Position numbers and translations under genes: made by a program
Notes under the pieces: model-generated
Told to the model about the DNA's origin: nothing
Seen by the model: the letters and a program-made list of their open reading frames with translations, nothing else
Databases searched by the model: none
Part shown: positions 51,986 through 61,668 of the stretch, piece after piece
Position numbering within the stretch: the stretch's first letter is position 1
Layout: each line of letters starts with the position of its first letter
Assembly: GCA_028281925.1 (NCBI GenBank)
Contig: JANQIX010000006.1
Span: forward strand, 1 to 64,000
Source of the DNA: Alphaproteobacteria bacterium
Lineage (GTDB): Bacteria; Pseudomonadota; Alphaproteobacteria; DSM-16000; Inquilinaceae
DNA: 64,000 nt
Direction of reading: 5' to 3'

Positions 51986-54466
51986 TCAGCCGCCGGCCGG
52001 GGGCACGAATGCCGTCACGTCCGGCACCTCACCCTCGAACTTCTCCACTTCCGCCAGCACGGTGTGGCCGCAATTGCCCTGGGCCAGCTTGGACGTGCCA
52101 AGATCGGGCGTCAGCACATTGACGTCGCCGTACTTGCACAGCGTGCCCGGCTGGCCGCCCTCTTGCGGATCGTACCAGCCGCCTTCCGACAGCCGGATCA
52201 CCTCAGGCAACACGCGGTCGGTGATGACGGCGCCGGCCAGCACCTGGCCGCGGTCGTTGTAGACCCGCACGATATCGCCGTCGGCGATCCCGCGCGCCGC
52301 CGCCGTGTCGGGATGGATCCACATCGGCTCACGCCCCTGAACGGCGTAACGGTCGCGCAGCCAAGTGTGGGCCAGCTGGCTGTGCAGCCTGTCGCCGGGA
52401 TGCGCCGTCGTCACATGCAGCGGATACGCATCCGAGCCGGCCCCGCCCAGGCGCTCCAACGGCTCCATCCAGGTGGGATGGGGCGGGCAGTCGTCATAGC
52501 CGAAGCCCTCGATCGTCCGCGAATAGATCTCGATCTTGCCCGAGGGCGTGCCCAGCGGGCTCAACAGCGGATCGTCGCGGTAGTCCGCGTGGCGCACGAA
52601 GCTGCGGGTGCGCTCGCTGGTCGGGAACTCCAGGAACGAGTTGGAGTCCCAGAAGGCGTCGAAGTCCGGCATGTCGATGCCGCGATTCTGCGCCTGCCCC
52701 AGTGCGGCCTCATAGAAACCGCGGATCCAGTCCATCTCGGACTTGCCCTCGGTGTAGTCTTCGGCGAGGCCCATCCGCTCGGCAATCCCGGTCAGGATGT
52801 CGAAATCGCTCTTCGCCTCATAGAGCGGATCGACCAGCTTGTGCATGCCGATCATGAAGCGGTTGGTGTAGCTGCCGCCCTGTTCGATGTCGTTGCGCTC
52901 GTAAGAGGTCGTCACCGGCAGCACGATGTCGGCATGCTTGGCCGTTGCGGTCCAATAGCACTCCTGCACGATGATGGTTTCCGGCTTGCGCCACGCTGCC
53001 ACCATGCGGTTGCGGTCCTGATGGTGGGCGAACGGGTTGCCGCCGACCCAATGGATCAGCTTGATGTCCGGGAAGGTGAGATCGTTGCCGTTGAACTGGA
53101 ACGGCGCACCCGGGCTCTCCAGCATCTCGACGATCCGGGCCAGCGGGATCGACGCCAGACCACCGGTGACCAGCCACGCAGCACCCCCGTCGCCTTCGCC
53201 GGCGGCCGTGATGCCCGGAAGCACAGGAGCCTCCGAGGCGGGAGTACCGCCATTGGAGTAGTGATAGCTAAGTCCGAAGCCGCCGCCGGGCAGACCGATC
53301 TGGCCGATCATTGACGCGAGCGTGACCAGCATCCAGTGCGGCTGCTCGCCATGATGCGCCCGCTGCATCGACCAGCCGCTCATCAGCATGGTGCGGTTGC
53401 TGGTGAAGCGCCGTGCCAGATCCACGATTGTTTCCGCCGGGACGCCGCAGATCTCCGACGCCCAGGCCGGCGTCTTCGGCGTGCCGTCGCTCTCGCCCGT
53501 CAGATACGGCAGGAAGCGGTCGAAGCCGACGGTGTAGTCGTTGAGGAAGCCCTCGTCGTGCAGGCCCTCATCCTGCATCGCGTAGGCGATGCCGAGCATC
53601 ATTGCCACGTCGGTCTGGGGCCGCGGCGCGATCCATTCCGCGTCCATATAGACGGCCGTCTGCGACTGCACCGGGTCGATGCAGATGACGGGGATCCCGG
53701 CTGCCTTGAGCTGCTGGAACCCTTCCATGCCGCCATGGTCGCACAGCACCCAGTCGATCTTGTTGGTGGTCAACGGGTCGGCGCCCCAGATCACCACCAG
53801 TTCGGTGTTCTCCAGCACTACCGGCCAGACGGTCTGCTGTTCGTACACCTCCAGCGTGCCGACCACATGGGGCATGATCACCTGTGAGGCGCCGGTGGAA
53901 TAGTCTCCGGAATGGATCACCGAGCCACCGGTGAGGTTATAGAAGCGCTGCAACAGCGTGCGGCAGTTGTGGAACCGGCCGATGCTCTTCCAGCCGTAGG
54001 AGCCGGTGAACATCGACTCGCCGCCATAGGTCTCACGCACGCGGCCGATCTCGCCCGCAACCAGGTCGAACGCTTCGTCCCAGCTCACACGCACGAAGTT
54101 GCCGGCCCCGCGTTCCGACGTGTCGCTGGCAGCACCGTCGCGCAGGAAGCCCTCACGCACCATCGGATACTTCACCCGCGCCGGCGAATAGACGGAATGC
54201 GGCAGCGCCTGGGTCATCGACGACGGGAACGGGTCCTCGGAATTCGGGATGGCCTGGACAAAGCGCCCCCCTTCGACGCGGCCGATGAACGGCCCCCAGT
54301 GCGATCCCTGCTGTGCTTCCATCACGTCCAGGATCGGCCCCCGCGCGCCCGCATGGGCCAACAGGGACGGCCCGGCCAGCGTACCGAGCGCTGCCGCTGC
54401 GCTGCCCTTCAGGAAGCTTCGCCGCGGTACCGCGGCCATCGTCATGGCATGCTTGATCGAGCGCAT
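51986..54466 (-). CDS. torA: TMAO/DMSO reductase catalytic subunit (TorA/DorA family)
   Basis: 826 residues, the usual length. A periplasmic molybdoenzyme that reduces trimethylamine N-oxide or DMSO with electrons from TorC. The N-terminus has the Tat motif PRRSFLKGSAAAALG. The molybdenum-ligating Ser lies in GDYSTGASQVIMPHVVG. QQTVWPVVLENTELVVIWGA, GGNPFAHHQDRN and the C-terminal cofactor segment RVYNDRGQVLAGAVI are family blocks. TorD ends 14 bases before, with AAAGGGACG as ribosome site. Which of TMAO, DMSO or biotin sulfoxide is preferred cannot be told from sequence, though the neighbours point to respiration. Confidence 0.93.
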   Translation of the reverse strand: MRSIKHAMTMAAVPRRSFLKGSAAAALGTLAGPSLLAHAGARGPILDVMEAQQGSHWGPFIGRVEGGRFVQAIPNSEDPFPSSMTQALPHSVYSPARVKYPMVREGFLRDGAASDTSERGAGNFVRVSWDEAFDLVAGEIGRVRETYGGESMFTGSYGWKSIGRFHNCRTLLQRFYNLTGGSVIHSGDYSTGASQVIMPHVVGTLEVYEQQTVWPVVLENTELVVIWGADPLTTNKIDWVLCDHGGMEGFQQLKAAGIPVICIDPVQSQTAVYMDAEWIAPRPQTDVAMMLGIAYAMQDEGLHDEGFLNDYTVGFDRFLPYLTGESDGTPKTPAWASEICGVPAETIVDLARRFTSNRTMLMSGWSMQRAHHGEQPHWMLVTLASMIGQIGLPGGGFGLSYHYSNGGTPASEAPVLPGITAAGEGDGGAAWLVTGGLASIPLARIVEMLESPGAPFQFNGNDLTFPDIKLIHWVGGNPFAHHQDRNRMVAAWRKPETIIVQECYWTATAKHADIVLPVTTSYERNDIEQGGSYTNRFMIGMHKLVDPLYEAKSDFDILTGIAERMGLAEDYTEGKSEMDWIRGFYEAALGQAQNRGIDMPDFDAFWDSNSFLEFPTSERTRSFVRHADYRDDPLLSPLGTPSGKIEIYSRTIEGFGYDDCPPHPTWMEPLERLGGAGSDAYPLHVTTAHPGDRLHSQLAHTWLRDRYAVQGREPMWIHPDTAAARGIADGDIVRVYNDRGQVLAGAVITDRVLPEVIRLSEGGWYDPQEGGQPGTLCKYGDVNVLTPDLGTSKLAQGNCGHTVLAEVEKFEGEVPDVTAFVPPAGG

Positions 54467-54480
54467 GGCAACGTCCCTTT

Positions 54481-55248
54481 CTACTGCTGATCGTTTCTGG
54501 TTGCGCGACTGGTGACCGGTGTCGCCTCGGCCACACCGAGGGCGGCCCGCTCCTCTTCCAAGAGAGCCGCAAGTACGCTGGCTGCGCCTGCATAGAAGCC
54601 GTCGCCATCGCTGGCTTGGCAGTCAGCGGAAAAGGTTGGAACCCAGGCCAGCAGATGGCTGGTCAGGAAGTGGTGTCGGCGGTCAAGCGCCTGCCCCAGC
54701 GCGCCCGCGTCACCGCCCTCGGCGGCATCACCGGCCAAGTCGCAAAGATGCGCCATGACCGCGAGTTGAATGGCGACGTGGTCTTCCGGCTCGCGCGACC
54801 CCTCAGGCGCCGCCAAGCCCAGATTGGCCAGGACAGCACACATGCGCCGCCAAGCTTCGCCGTGGGTCGCCCGTTCTTCGCTCTCGTACACCGATTGATA
54901 GGGAGGCACCGACCGGCGGCCACCGACGCCGTGAAACAGACGGCCATAGACGCCGGCCAGAGCCCGCGACAGATCGTCACCGTCCGCGCCGCCGTCGAAC
55001 TGCCGCAGCATCATGGCGGCGCCCCTGCCCATCCGCTCGTCTTCGGCCAGTCCTTGCAGCAGCAGGCGGCCGCTGCCCCTTGCATAGTCGCCGACGTCCT
55101 CGGCGCTCAGTTCCCGCAGAAACACGCGGGACAGCCATCGATAAAGATGGCCCCGTTCCCGCAGGGCGGCCGCCTCGCCATGCGCATACGTTGTGAGATC
55201 TTCACTCAGGAAACTCGCCTCCGTCCCATCCAACCGGCAGCACCACAC
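54481..55248 (-). CDS. torD: TorD molybdoenzyme maturation chaperone
   Basis: 255 residues, all-helical TorD family. It binds the TorA signal peptide and keeps the apoenzyme open for cofactor loading. Family landmarks: RGHLYRWLSRVFLREL at the start, YGRLFHGVGGRRSVPPYQSVY with the conserved SVPPYESVY-like block, and EPEDHVAIQLAVMAHLC. The GTG at 55248 is the first available start; CGAGGG lies close to it, so a later TTG at about 55233 is possible. Same operon as torA. Confidence 0.9.
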   Translation of the reverse strand: MWCCRLDGTEASFLSEDLTTYAHGEAAALRERGHLYRWLSRVFLRELSAEDVGDYARGSGRLLLQGLAEDERMGRGAAMMLRQFDGGADGDDLSRALAGVYGRLFHGVGGRRSVPPYQSVYESEERATHGEAWRRMCAVLANLGLAAPEGSREPEDHVAIQLAVMAHLCDLAGDAAEGGDAGALGQALDRRHHFLTSHLLAWVPTFSADCQASDGDGFYAGAASVLAALLEEERAALGVAEATPVTSRATRNDQQ

Positions 55249-55351
55249 CCTCGGAAGTAGAACTATTTGGTGAATTATTGCCGGCTAGGTAGTGACAAAG
55301 TGTGACAGAATAGCCTTTAGGAATTGCTAGCTGACGGGCCAAGTCGGCTCA

Positions 55352-55365
55352 TTGACCTAAGTCAA
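55352..55365. promoter_or_regulatory. FNR/FixK-type box between torD and torC
   Basis: TTGACCTAAGTCAA: TTGA and TCAA half-sites, six bases apart, symmetric. This is the FNR/FixK/FnrL consensus. It lies 94 bases before the torC start and 103 bases from torD, so one oxygen-responsive site could serve both divergent units. Activation under low oxygen is expected by family knowledge; binding is unproven. Confidence 0.75.
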
Positions 55366-55458
55366 TTACGCCGAAAGGATCTGAGTTCATGGTGCTATGC
55401 CTGCAACGCATCTCCTCCTAACACTTTGTTAACTCTCTAAGCCTCGGGAGCCATCTCG

Positions 55459-56634
55459 ATGTTCCGCATGATAAAATGGTTGTGGAGAGGGTTTCGACGG
55501 CCCAGCTCACTATCCTTTGGCCTGGTATTATTCATTGGCTTCGGCATCGGTATTGGCGGCTGGGCCGGTACGCGCGCGTTCCTGCACTACACGAGCACGA
55601 CAGAGTACTGTACGTCCTGCCATGACCTGGCGCCCGCGGTGGAGGAGTACCGGCAGAGCTCGCACTTCATGAACGCCTCCGGCGTCCAGGCCGGATGCGC
55701 GGACTGCCACGTGCCTGAGCCGTTCTGGGCCTCTGTCCAAGACCACGCACACGCGGTGATCGAACTCTGGCGCCACTATGACGGGACGATCGCGACGCCC
55801 GAACTGTTCGAGGAACACCGGCTGCGTCTGGCCACGCAGGTCTGGGACTATATGGAGGCGACCAACAGCCGCGAATGCCGGACCTGCCATGTGGCGGACG
55901 CCTTCGACTTCGCGGCCATGAGCGAGTCCGCGCGCGAGGAGATGGAGCCGCTGGCGGACGAGCACGGTGGCAACTGCATCACCTGCCACCGGGGCATCGT
56001 GCACGAATTGCCGGACATGGAAGCGGCGGCGGCCGCGCAGGAGGCTCAGGCCCTGGCCGCGCTGTCGGCGACCGACGGGGATCTTGGCGACGTGATGTAC
56101 GTGATCGGCACGGCGCCGCTGACGCTGACCGCGGACCCGGACGCACAGCCGGCCGCCCAGGTTCTGCCCGGCACGGATCTGGAAGTGCTCGGGTCGGACG
56201 GCGACTTCGTCAATATCCGGATGTCCGGCTTCGAGCAGGAAGGGGCCGCTCAGGTGATGTACGCCATGGTCGGCCGCCGGATCATCAACACGTCGATGCA
56301 GGCCGACGCGCAGGCGGCGGTGGAACGCGGCGAGACCACGCTTGACCCGGAAACCGATATCAGCTGGACCGAGACCGCTTTGGAAGGCTGGGTTCCCCGC
56401 ACCAGCCTGACGGCCGATGCCGAAGGCCTTTGGGCCTATGCCGACAACACCTATCGTACCGGCTGCGGGGTCTGCCACTCGCCCCACCATCCGGACGAAT
56501 TCCTGGCCAATCAATGGATGGGGCAGATGCGGGCCATGCGGGACCGCACGGCGATTACCGGCGAGCAGTATCGGCTGGTCTTGCGGTATCTTCAGTTGAA
56601 TGCGCGCGACGTCGCCGAAGCGCACGGGGGATGA
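55459..56634 (+). CDS. torC: TorC-type pentaheme membrane cytochrome c
   Basis: 391 residues. One N-terminal membrane helix (about 18-40) anchors it. Five heme sites are visible: CTSCH, CADCH, CRTCH and CITCH in the NapC/NirT-like half, and a fifth CGVCH in the TorC-type C-terminal domain. Between them a beta-rich region (about 200-320) separates the parts. TorC carries electrons from quinol to TorA. It is divergent from torDA and shares the intergenic region with the FNR-type box. Confidence 0.93.
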   Translation: MFRMIKWLWRGFRRPSSLSFGLVLFIGFGIGIGGWAGTRAFLHYTSTTEYCTSCHDLAPAVEEYRQSSHFMNASGVQAGCADCHVPEPFWASVQDHAHAVIELWRHYDGTIATPELFEEHRLRLATQVWDYMEATNSRECRTCHVADAFDFAAMSESAREEMEPLADEHGGNCITCHRGIVHELPDMEAAAAAQEAQALAALSATDGDLGDVMYVIGTAPLTLTADPDAQPAAQVLPGTDLEVLGSDGDFVNIRMSGFEQEGAAQVMYAMVGRRIINTSMQADAQAAVERGETTLDPETDISWTETALEGWVPRTSLTADAEGLWAYADNTYRTGCGVCHSPHHPDEFLANQWMGQMRAMRDRTAITGEQYRLVLRYLQLNARDVAEAHGG

Positions 56635-56693
56635 CGCCGGGTCTGTAGTATTCGCCGGCGGGCAAGGCTCCGTCGGTGCTAGAGGGAAGAACG

Positions 56694-57242
56694 ATGAAGG
56701 TCTTCGGCCTTGCGGGGTGGAGCGGCAGCGGCAAGACCACGCTGCTGATCCGCCTGATCCCGGAACTGATACGGCGCGGCATCACCGTATCGACGCTGAA
56801 GCACGCGCACCACAAATTCGACGTCGACAAGCCGGGCAAGGACAGCCACCGCCACCGCGAGGCCGGCGCGACCGAGGTGCTTGTGGCCTCCGGCCGGCGC
56901 TGGGCCCTGATGCACGAGTTGCGCCAGGAACCCGAACCGGGCCTCGACGATCTGCTTCCCAAGATGTCACCGGTCGATCTGGTGATCATCGAAGGATTCA
57001 AGGCGCACGCGCACGACAAGCTGGAGGTCTGGCGGTCGGAGACCGGCGAACGCTTCCTGCACCCGGAAGACGCCCACATCGTCGCCATCGCCACCGACCA
57101 GCCGGTCCCCCAGGCGCCCCTCCCGCGCTTCGACCTTGAAGACGTGGAGGCGATCGCCGATTTCATTCTGGAACGGACCGGGCTGGCCGATAAGGCGTCG
57201 CAGGCAGGCGTGCGCGCTCGGGCATCCGAGAAACGCAACTGA
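56694..57242 (+). CDS. mobB: Molybdopterin-guanine dinucleotide biosynthesis protein MobB
   Basis: 182 residues from the ATG at 56694 (AGAGGGAAG before it). P-loop GWSGSGKTTLL at 8-18, then STLKHAHHKFDVDKPGKDS and LVIIEGFKAHAHDKLEVWR, all MobB blocks. It binds GTP and assists MobA in making the bis-MGD cofactor that TorA needs. It follows torC by 59 bases, so the placement is functionally coherent. No mobA in the window. Confidence 0.93.
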   Translation: MKVFGLAGWSGSGKTTLLIRLIPELIRRGITVSTLKHAHHKFDVDKPGKDSHRHREAGATEVLVASGRRWALMHELRQEPEPGLDDLLPKMSPVDLVIIEGFKAHAHDKLEVWRSETGERFLHPEDAHIVAIATDQPVPQAPLPRFDLEDVEAIADFILERTGLADKASQAGVRARASEKRN

Positions 57243-57266
57243 ACCAATTGGAGGGCTGGGGCAGCC

Positions 57267-57620
57267 TTACGCTGCCGATAGGTCGTCTGTTTCCAGATGC
57301 GCAAACAACATGAGCGCGGAGTGCAGGTCGGGGCGCAGCCGTTCGTCTGTCTGGGTGTAGGCGCTCACCACCACGCGGCGGAGTGCTTCCCAACGATGAC
57401 CCCGATCAAGACTGATCTTGGCGGCCTTCCAATGATCGTCCGACCCCAGAAAGCCCGATAGGTCCGCCAGCCTGGACCAATTCTCGACGACCAGTTGCGG
57501 GTCCCGCTTCCCGATAACCGTCGACGCTATAGAAAGTACCAGAGAGGCTGGCGCCGTCGACTGTGTACTGCTCGAAGCATCTGCTTCGAAAGCCTCCAGT
57601 GCTTCGTTGAATCCGTCCAT
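57267..57620 (-). CDS. Small hypothetical protein
   Basis: 117 residues from the ATG at 57620 with AGGAATGAAG before it; the frame runs to 57680 without a site. It is helical and acidic at the start (DGFNEALEAFEAD), with Trp in VVENWSRLADLSGFLGSDDHW. No signal peptide or membrane helix. Not recognised. It converges with mobB. Confidence 0.5.
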   Translation of the reverse strand: MDGFNEALEAFEADASSSTQSTAPASLVLSIASTVIGKRDPQLVVENWSRLADLSGFLGSDDHWKAAKISLDRGHRWEALRRVVVSAYTQTDERLRPDLHSALMLFAHLETDDLSAA

Positions 57621-58168
57621 GTCTTCATTCCTAAAATGCTTCCGACGCTTCGAACCTAGGCCGACAAGACTGTTTTTCAAGCGACGTCGCGCGGGTTACG
57701 GCAAAGGTCACCTCGGTTGAAGAGTGGAGCGAGCTGGCTCCTGTTCCGCCGGTCGGTACCCCGGCCTCAACACTAGCCCCCATCGCTTCAAGCCCGTTGG
57801 ACGGTGAAATCCAGCCTGGCAAAGTCGCAGCCCCTATAGTCCGGCCCATGATCCAATGCGCCATGCTGTGCGTAATCCGCATCAGAATGGCTGAAGTTGG
57901 CGTGTGATTGCATCGATCACTACTGTCGCCCTGCAGAACATCACTTGGCTACCCATGGCAAGCTGTGGGTTTGGTTCGGCAGTCATGCTCGCCTTCTACA
58001 GCATACTTGCGCAATCACTGGTGGAGTGTATGCCAATGCCATGGGATATCTTAATTATCGGCAGTATCGTTCTCTTCATGTTCCTGCACACGGAGAACGT
58101 GATTTAGTGCTGCCGACGCCAGCTGGCGACCAGACGTCAAGGCGCTCCGTACCGCGTTGCCATATGCA
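57621..58168. other. Intergenic region with short frames, no supported gene
   Basis: 548 bases. Frames on both strands (minus at 57631-57882, plus at 57904-58107) have no family match and no ribosome site. The plus-strand one reads as a short hydrophobic peptide. Base composition is lower in GC than neighbours, as in decayed DNA. I assign no gene. Confidence 0.35.
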
Positions 58169-58939
58169 CTACGCCTTCACCGCGATAATCAGGAAGAATT
58201 CGGGCAGACCATGCGTCGGCGCGCCTTCCCAGTCGCCGACATGCTCTCCGTACTCCTCCACCGCGACAAGTTGGCAGCCCGCACGGAGCACAGCGTTGAT
58301 CATGTCGGCAATCGTCCAGTGGAACTCGTAGGAGACAAGTGGACCGGGCGAAGGGCGCAGAATATCGTCATTACGATGGTATGCGAACGGCCCGCGCTCG
58401 CCGTAGGGCGTCGCCACCGCGAGGCCATCGCCCTGGGGGCGCCAGATCCGGCGAAAGGGGTGATACTCATTGACGACCAGCAGGCCGCCCCGGCGGAGAA
58501 TGCGCGCCGCCTCGGCGTAGTAGCGCCAGATGTCAGAGACCCAAACTGCGACGTGGCCGCCAGTGTAGACGTGGTCGAAGTGAGCGTCGGCGAGGCCCCC
58601 GAGATCTGTGACATCGGCGCGCAGAAAAGCGATGTCGAGCCGCAGTTCCTCGGCACGCCGGGCGGCAACGTCAAGCTGGCCCTGGGCAATGTCGACCGAC
58701 GTCACCGCCGCGCCGAGGCCCGCGAGGGCGAAGACGACCTAGTTGTCGCCGCTGCCGAGGACACAGACGCGTTTGCCACGCAGATCGCCAAGATGGTCGC
58801 GCTCGGCCGGGCAAAGTACGAGGTCGGGTTCCTTGGGGCAGCGGCGCCATAGCCCACGGCTATCGGCCGCCGCATCCCAGCGGGGAACGGCCGCCTCCCA
58901 GCGCGCATGGTTGGCAGCGTGAATCTTTGCATCGACCAT
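58169..58939 (-). pseudogene. SAM-dependent methyltransferase split by an in-frame amber codon
   Basis: The minus strand has one reading frame of 257 codons, broken only by TAG at 58739-58741. Before the stop: MVDAKIHAANHARWEAAVPR and, at its end, GKRVCVLGSGDN (the SAM motif I). After it: VVFALAGLGAAVTSVDIAQG, HFDHVYTGGHVAVWVSD, GGLLVVNEYHPF and FFLIIAVKA, all normal for the family. In intact relatives a Gln follows GSGDN, so the change is CAG to TAG. The downstream ATG at 58705 cannot restore motif I. It could be a true pseudogene, a recent null, or a sequencing error; suppression is less likely. Confidence 0.85.
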
Positions 58940-59024
58940 GGCCGGTCCCCGTTCGTTAGCCGGGTCACCAGGTTAGCCGCAACGCTCGACGAGACCCAGA
59001 CCGGTGCGAGCAACGACTGTACTG

Positions 59025-59492
59025 TCACGCTCTCCGTCCCGCCCCCGCTGCTCCGCCCGGGCTACCGTCCGTCCACGACAGGGGATCCCAGAGGCCGCCC
59101 GCGCGCCACTCGGCACTCGTGCGGTGGGGGGCGTCGGCAGGCAAGTCATAGTAGCTGCCCGCCTCCTCCGTCCAGATGTGGACGGCCAATCTCAGGTCGC
59201 CGGCGTCGTCCAGCGACCCCGCGGCGATCCCGGTTGGGTGGTCCGGCCCGTGATCGAAGAACAGGGTAGAGCCGCAGAGACGGCAGAAGCCGCGTCGGAT
59301 CGAACGCGTCTCCTCATACCAGGCGAGACCATGATCGCGCGTGATCGTCAGATCCTTCGGATGGGCGGCCGTGGCAGCCACGTAATGGCTGCTGACCCGG
59401 CGGCATTGCTGACAATGGCATGCGATCACATCGCGCAGCGGCCCATGCACCTCATAGCGGACCTGGCCGCACATGCACTGTCCCGTGAACAC
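59025..59492 (-). CDS. GFA family zinc-binding protein
   Basis: 155 residues. Zinc ligands: CMCGQVRYEV at 7-16, CHCQQCRR near 26-33, and CRLCGSTLFF near 70-79. This is the second GFA protein in the window; the reaction of most members is unknown. The C-terminal 25 residues are Gly/Ala-rich and outside the domain. It stands between the split methyltransferase and the exported hypothetical. Confidence 0.88.
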   Translation of the reverse strand: MFTGQCMCGQVRYEVHGPLRDVIACHCQQCRRVSSHYVAATAAHPKDLTITRDHGLAWYEETRSIRRGFCRLCGSTLFFDHGPDHPTGIAAGSLDDAGDLRLAVHIWTEEAGSYYDLPADAPHRTSAEWRAGGLWDPLSWTDGSPGGAAGAGRRA

Positions 59493-59753
59493 CTGGCGCC
59501 TCCTCGACCCGCGAAGCCAGACCCGTTTGGCGGAGCCGGATCGACGCTATTGTAAGCCGCCGCCTCACGGCCACCGCAATTGCGCGATAGGACGCGATCG
59601 TGTCCCAATTCCAAAGGGGTGGGCTTTGTCCCAGGCAAGGCATCTGACCTTGCGGATTGGGATGAGCGGCACTTCCGGACATGATCGAGCAATGCCCTGC
59701 ACATTGCCGTACCCGGCTCCGCATCCACAGTGTCAAGACGCTGGGACAACGCC

Positions 59754-60935
59754 ATGAAATGTCTCGACAATCGATCACGGCCATCAACCAGGGCGGCGAC
59801 ACTTGCAGCCGTCGCGCTCCTGGCCGTTACGCTGGAGCCGGTGCACGCTGCCGAGCCCAACACCTGCGCGGAGGCGCTCTCTCTGACCGAGACGGCGAAC
59901 GCCCGCACGCTGTTCGCCGGTGCTGAGCTCTGCGCTGCCGAAAACGACACCTTTAGTGCGACGCTGCTGCTGGTCGTCGGGCAGATCCGTGGCATGGTCG
60001 ATCTGACACTGCTGTCGCCGGCCGACGAAAGCGCAACGCGCCCGGCCGCCGAGCTCTACCAGGCCATCTTCTACCGGTATGGCGGCCTTGGCAGCGACGA
60101 CGTCTATTCCGACCACTCGGCGGCTGAACGGCTTATTGAGCGCATCGACGGCTGGTCGCCCGCGTTCGATGCGCAATACGATCCAGGCTGGTCTTACCGG
60201 CCCAGCGATCGCCATGCCCTCTATGCGGCGTTCGCCCGCGAACGGATCGACGAAAGGCTGCACGACATCCGTCGGCGCGTGACGCTGCTGGCCGATCCGC
60301 GCTATGCGGCGTTGTCGCAAGAGATGGCCGCGCTCAGTCGCGAGACTCAATCGACCTACACTGTCGGCTCCGAGGCGTATGAACGGCATCAGGATCTCCA
60401 ACAGCGAAGCGAGACGCTGGAGGCAGAGATCCTGGCAGGGTTTCCGCCACCACCCGAGGGCTCCGTGCTTGATGGCTTGCCGCCCGAGATCGATCCCGAT
60501 GTGCGGAACCTCTACGCGGGCGTGAACGGGCCGCAGAGCGAAGGGCGCGCAGTCTTTTTCGATGATCGTTCCGTGCGCGCGTCCTGGATCGCCGATGCGC
60601 TTTCTGAGGCGTCGCTGCAGCAGCTCTTGAACGAGATCGACTTCCAGACGGAAGCGCTCGTCGCGGTCTGGATCGGACGGCAGCACTCAGCCAGTGGCAC
60701 GACGCTGATCACGGCATGGACTGATGGCGGCGGGCAGCAAGGCTGGGGCGTGTCGGTGGGTGTCGGTGTGCGTGGATCCGACTGTGAGATGACCGATACG
60801 GCCGTAGCCTATCCCTTCGCGTTGGCCGCTGTCCCGAAACCGGACGGTGCGGGCGAGATCCAACGCCATGCGCGTTCGAATTTCCCTGATGGGTGCGGCC
60901 CCTCAGCTTCGGCGTTGCCGGTGCCGATGCCATGA
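59754..60935 (+). CDS. Exported hypothetical protein
   Basis: 393 residues from the ATG at 59754. Residues 1-32 form a signal peptide (Arg-rich, then ATLAAVALLAVTLEPVHA). The mature part opens with EPNTCAEALSLTETANARTL and a second Cys soon after, suggesting a disulfide. A helical middle with Arg/Glu heptads runs over about 170-230. It ends in beta strands (VAVWIGRQHSASGTTLITAW). Not recognised. Alone between the GFA gene and the sigma factor. Confidence 0.6.
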   Translation: MKCLDNRSRPSTRAATLAAVALLAVTLEPVHAAEPNTCAEALSLTETANARTLFAGAELCAAENDTFSATLLLVVGQIRGMVDLTLLSPADESATRPAAELYQAIFYRYGGLGSDDVYSDHSAAERLIERIDGWSPAFDAQYDPGWSYRPSDRHALYAAFARERIDERLHDIRRRVTLLADPRYAALSQEMAALSRETQSTYTVGSEAYERHQDLQQRSETLEAEILAGFPPPPEGSVLDGLPPEIDPDVRNLYAGVNGPQSEGRAVFFDDRSVRASWIADALSEASLQQLLNEIDFQTEALVAVWIGRQHSASGTTLITAWTDGGGQQGWGVSVGVGVRGSDCEMTDTAVAYPFALAAVPKPDGAGEIQRHARSNFPDGCGPSASALPVPMP

Positions 60936-61104
60936 GATCAGCCTCCCCTGCCCCGTGCGTCCGCAAACGAGGAAATCAGGAAACCTTCGGCGGCTGCGAG
61001 GCAAGGCGCAGCCACCTCGTCGAAGACTTTGCATGTCTCTTCGTCGCATTGGCAGCGCTTGCGGAGAGAGCCAACCTGCGCCAGACAGCGCGAAAAGGAA
61101 CTGA

Positions 61105-61665
61105 ATGCAGGGACTTAAGCGGAGCGTGGCAGAGTTGGCCGAGGATGTGGAGCTGTTGCGGCGCGTGGCCGTCGGCGACCAGGCCGCCATGCGCGTACTG
61201 TACGAGCGTCATCACGACGCCCTTCATGCCTTCATCCGCGGACGCTGCGGAAGTGAGGCGACGGCATCCGACGTGGTGCACAACGCCATGCTTGAGGTGT
61301 GGCGCGGGGCGGCGCGATTCTCCGGCGCCGCCTCGGTCAAGTCCTGGATCTTCACGATCGCACGGAACAAGCTGATCGACCGTTACCGGAAAGGTGATCG
61401 GCTCCGCCTCGTCGACGAGATTCCCGAAACGGCGGATGACGCACCCGACCCCGAAACCGTGGCCATGGCCGCCAAGGATGCCGGCCGGGTCCGCGCGTGC
61501 CTCGGCAAGCTGAAAGACGCGCACCGCGCGGTCATCCGTCTCGCCTTCTTCGAGGACCTCTCCTACGACGAGATCGGCGCGATCGAGGGCGTGCCGGTCG
61601 GCACCGTCAAGACCCGGATCTACCACGCCAAGCAGCTCTTGATGCGCTGCCTGGGCCACAGGTGA
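61105..61665 (+). CDS. ECF-type RNA polymerase sigma factor
   Basis: 186 residues. Region 2 (about 20-90) has VLYERHHDALHAFI, VVHNAMLEVWRGAARF and SWIFTIARNKLIDRYRK. Region 4 (about 130-182) has LKDAHRAVIRLAFFEDLSYD and VPVGTVKTRIYHAKQLLM, a complete HTH. It redirects RNA polymerase to stress promoters. It converges with its putative anti-sigma factor with 3 bases between the stops, and the subtilisin-like gene lies beyond it. Confidence 0.93.
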   Translation: MQGLKRSVAELAEDVELLRRVAVGDQAAMRVLYERHHDALHAFIRGRCGSEATASDVVHNAMLEVWRGAARFSGAASVKSWIFTIARNKLIDRYRKGDRLRLVDEIPETADDAPDPETVAMAAKDAGRVRACLGKLKDAHRAVIRLAFFEDLSYDEIGAIEGVPVGTVKTRIYHAKQLLMRCLGHR

Positions 61666-61668
61666 GGG

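Noticed and set aside
57904..58107. 67-residue hydrophobic frame
   Set aside because: No ribosome site, no family pattern, and it overlaps another frame of equal weight.
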